This document shows positions 5,740-6,827 of a stretch of DNA of 6,827 nucleotides, piece by piece. The notes beneath the pieces are model-generated. The model searched no databases. It saw only the letters and a list, made by a program, of their open reading frames with translations, and was not told the origin of the DNA. The translations under genes were made by a program, and so were the position numbers. Each line of letters opens with the position of its first letter. Position 1 is the stretch's first letter. Origin of the DNA: Erysipelothrix sp. UBA3383 (GTDB taxonomy: Bacteria > Bacillota_I > Bacilli_A > Erysipelotrichales > Erysipelotrichaceae); NCBI GenBank assembly GCA_002358955.1, contig DEPV01000058.1, positions 1-6,827 on the forward strand, read 5' to 3'.

Positions 5740-6827
5740 ATGAAACAAATTATCATCATTGGAGGAGGACCATCAGGTATGATGGCAGCCATCTCCAGTA
5801 AAGAACACCACCCAGAAGCCCATGTTATATTAATGGATCGCAATAAGCGTCTGGGTACTAAATTAAGATTATCAGGAGGGGGCCGCTGTAATGTTACAGC
5901 CGATGTATCCATTCAGGAAGTTATTGCCCATGTTCCTAAGAACGGTAAGTTTTTATACTCTGCCTTAAATCAATTTAATCCGCAAGACATCATGAAGTTC
6001 TTTCCTGAAAACGGAACGGAACTAAAGATTGAAGATCATCATCGTGTCTTTCCTGCAAGTAACAAGAGTCATGACATTGCAGCAGCACTCATTCGTAAAC
6101 TTGAAGCACTGGGTGTAGAGATCATTCAGGAGTGTGATGTGACTGAAATTAATCCTACTTCAAAAAAAGTATTCAGCAACCATGGCACTTACAATTACGA
6201 CCACTTAATCCTTGCTACAGGAGGCCGCACACTGCCTGGAACTGGAAGTGATGGTACAGGTTATAAACTCTCAGAATCACTGGGACACAGCATTACAGAG
6301 CTTGTTCCTGCTGAAGTACCACTGGTATCTAATGATACTGTGATCCAGGAGAAATCACTCCAAGGATTATCTTTCCATGACATTGAAATTACAGTCTATG
6401 AGAAAGGTAAAGCTAAGATTACTTTAATGCATGACTTACTCTTTGCCCACTTTGGAATCAGTGGTCCAGCAGCTCTTAGAGCCAGCTTCTATGTCATGGA
6501 CCTTCTTAAGAAGTATGACACGGTCGATGTCAGCATTGACTTTCTACCAGGTAAAAACCAACAAGAGATTCAAGACTTAATTGCTGCAATGTCACTGGAT
6601 GAAGTCCTATCAAGCTTTGATATTCCAAAACGATTGGTTACATACATCAGAACTCAAGTATCATCAGATGCTGAACTGATTCAACAACTCAAGAAATTCA
6701 TGGTATCCGTCTATACAACACGAGGCTTTGCTCATGCCTTTGTTACCAATGGTGGTGTTAACCTCAAAGAAATTGATCCTAAGACTATGAAGTCTAAATT
6801 ATTACCACATGTTTCATTTGCAGGTGA
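5740..6827 (+). CDS. HI0933/YhiN-family FAD-binding oxidoreductase (partial, C-terminus outside window)
   Basis: The frame runs from ATG 5740 to the window edge without a stop, giving 362 residues. Families of this type are about 400 residues, so roughly 40 are missing. The N-terminal Rossmann motif IIIIGGGPSG (4-13) and the acidic Asp33 at the end of the second strand bind FAD. LSGGGRCNVT (44-53) is the family hallmark. EDHHRVFPASNKSHD (98-112), LATGGRTLPGTGSDGTGY (158-175), LLFAHFGISGPA (233-244), NGGVNLKEIDPKTMKSKL (337-354) and SFAG (359-362), the start of the second FAD-contacting segment, all follow in the expected order. Members are widespread soluble flavoproteins annotated as aminoacetone oxidase family or NAD(P)/FAD-dependent oxidoreductase; the physiological substrate is generally uncertain. 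The ribosome binding site is AAAGGCAGG (5725-5733), with AGG six bases before the ATG. It follows a terminator and so is likely transcribed separately. Confidence 0.92.
   Translation, partial: MKQIIIIGGGPSGMMAAISSKEHHPEAHVILMDRNKRLGTKLRLSGGGRCNVTADVSIQEVIAHVPKNGKFLYSALNQFNPQDIMKFFPENGTELKIEDHHRVFPASNKSHDIAAALIRKLEALGVEIIQECDVTEINPTSKKVFSNHGTYNYDHLILATGGRTLPGTGSDGTGYKLSESLGHSITELVPAEVPLVSNDTVIQEKSLQGLSFHDIEITVYEKGKAKITLMHDLLFAHFGISGPAALRASFYVMDLLKKYDTVDVSIDFLPGKNQQEIQDLIAAMSLDEVLSSFDIPKRLVTYIRTQVSSDAELIQQLKKFMVSVYTTRGFAHAFVTNGGVNLKEIDPKTMKSKLLPHVSFAG

Noticed and set aside
5637..5912. Minus-strand open frame of 91 codons
   Set aside because: It runs through a terminator and antisense to the conserved FAD-binding start of the oxidoreductase, so it is a shadow.
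1..6827. Mobile elements, CRISPR array, tRNA or rRNA genes, toxin-antitoxin or defence cassettes
   Set aside because: No transposase or integrase motifs, no regularly spaced repeats, no recognisable tRNA or rRNA sequence, and nearly all space is filled by housekeeping-type coding genes.

Overview
The window looks like ordinary chromosomal DNA from a low-GC Gram-positive bacterium (Bacillota). It is AT-rich, has strong AAGGAGG-type ribosome binding sites on several genes, contains Rho-independent hairpin/T-tract terminators, and its proteins resemble Firmicutes families. An Erysipelotrichia-like host would fit, but that is a guess from overall flavour and not something the sequence proves. Every tryptophan in the full-length genes is TGG and no TGA is read through, so the standard bacterial code (table 11) applies and not the Mollicutes code.

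Layout: (1) positions 1-605, minus strand: 5' part of a flavin reductase-like FMN-binding protein, cut by the window edge. (2) 606-753: divergent promoter region containing a 10-bp dyad. (3) 754-2091, plus strand: a 12-TM APC-superfamily amino acid permease of the SteT/LAT type, starting at GTG. (4) 2071-2112: a terminator hairpin whose loop contains the permease stop codon. (5) 2114-3505, minus strand: a phosphoglucomutase/phosphomannomutase-family enzyme, convergent with the permease. (6) 3506-3691: a second divergent regulatory region with two inverted repeats and outward-facing promoters. (7) 3692-5020, plus: a RhlE-like DEAD-box RNA helicase with a basic tail. It is followed after 7 nt by (8) 5028-5657, plus: an unrecognised protein with an N-terminal XRE-type HTH and four predicted membrane helices. 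(9) 5646-5676: a terminator overlapping that gene's stop codon. (10) 5740 to the window end, plus: an HI0933/YhiN-family FAD-binding oxidoreductase lacking its C-terminus.

The genes do not form one pathway. The only clear operon is helicase plus membrane-anchored HTH protein, where the second gene's ribosome binding site overlaps the first gene's stop codon. The other genes are separate transcription units. No mobile element, CRISPR array, rRNA or tRNA was seen, and no gene-free stretch exceeds 300 bases. The least explained items are the membrane HTH protein coupled to the helicase and the dyad symmetries in the two divergent intergenic regions. I did not find convincing evidence of a new multi-gene system.
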